Source: Caproiciproducens sp. MSJ-32
GTDB taxonomy: Bacteria; Bacillota; Clostridia; Clostridiales; Clostridiaceae
Assembly (NCBI RefSeq): GCF_018918055.1
Contig: NZ_JAHLPS010000049.1
Span: forward strand, 1 to 38,915
Direction: 5' to 3'
DNA length: 38,915 bases
How positions within the stretch are numbered: position 1 is the first letter of the stretch; each line of letters begins with the position of its first letter. The position numbers and the translations under genes were made by a program. Below the pieces are notes generated by a model. That model saw only the letters and a list, made by a program, of their open reading frames with translations, searched no databases and was not told the DNA's origin. This document shows positions 38,820 to 38,915 of the stretch, piece by piece.

Positions 38820-38915
38820 CTAGAAAGCTTAGGAAACGGAAATACAGAAAAATCCATTATGGAATTTAAAAATTTTAATTATTCTAATATAAAGGATTAT
38901 ATAGAAATTTATTAT
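38766..38915 (+). other. Plus-strand open frame at the right edge, possibly misjoined sequence
   Basis: The frame is open for 50 codons to the window end. From GTG at 38808 it reads VKTSLESLGNGNTEKSIMEF and continues with Asn/Tyr/Ile-rich codons, protein-like in style, such as an extracytoplasmic loop. There is no ribosome site. It overlaps the open frame of the kinase on the other strand, so at most one is genuine before about 38810. Function unknown. Confidence 0.35.

Overview
The window looks like chromosomal DNA of a low-GC, spore-forming Firmicute, most likely Clostridium in the strict sense. The evidence is the strongly AT-rich coding with AAA/ATA/TTA-type codons, GGAGG or GGGGG ribosome sites, TTG/GTG starts, a SleB-type cell wall hydrolase, a T-box leader, and a cdaA-cdaR...glmM arrangement. 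No rRNA, tRNA or CRISPR array was seen. Species cannot be fixed from the sequence.

Region 1 (1-8984) is an accessory island, visibly less AT-rich than the rest. Its left edge is nested mobile DNA: the right end of an IS1182-type element sits inside the istB gene of an IS21-type element, and the end of that element truncates a TetR regulator. A small XRE regulator precedes the TetR gene. Next comes a complete type I restriction-modification operon, read leftward in the order XRE regulator, hsdM, hsdS, hsdR, and then an uncharacterised 288-residue protein. Subunit sizes and a TAEL-type repeat in HsdS match the type IC (EcoR124I-like) family.

Region 2 (8987-10260) holds a GIY-YIG domain protein and a UbiA-family prenyltransferase. 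Region 3 (10424-20611) is a branched-chain amino acid operon read leftward from a clear promoter and a T-box leader with an apparent AUC (Ile) specifier: ilvN, cimA, leuC, leuD, leuB, ilvD, ilvB, ilvC, then a terminator-like hairpin. CimA with LeuCD and LeuB gives 2-oxobutyrate from pyruvate and acetyl-CoA; IlvBN, IlvC and IlvD carry it and pyruvate toward isoleucine and valine. leuA and a transaminase are not in the window. Several intercistronic gaps hold low-complexity repeats, notably a heptamer array (AGTTAGG-like) between leuD and leuB.

Region 4 (20802-27486) is the cyclic-di-AMP/cell-wall cluster: cdaA, cdaR, a COG2509 FAD protein, an AIM24-family protein, a YerC/TrpR-like regulator and glmM, all leftward. 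Region 5 (27617-29245) has two rightward genes: an unrecognised membrane-anchored helical protein and a SleB-like hydrolase. Region 6 (29362-38819) returns to the minus strand: isoaspartyl dipeptidase (iadA), a membrane TPR protein, PTS enzyme I (ptsI), class I ribonucleotide reductase (beta then alpha in coordinates; alpha is transcribed first), an ArsC/Spx-fold protein and a sensor histidine kinase. The kinase frame is cut at about 38819, where an unrelated-looking plus-strand open frame begins, suggesting a rearrangement or an assembly join at the right edge.
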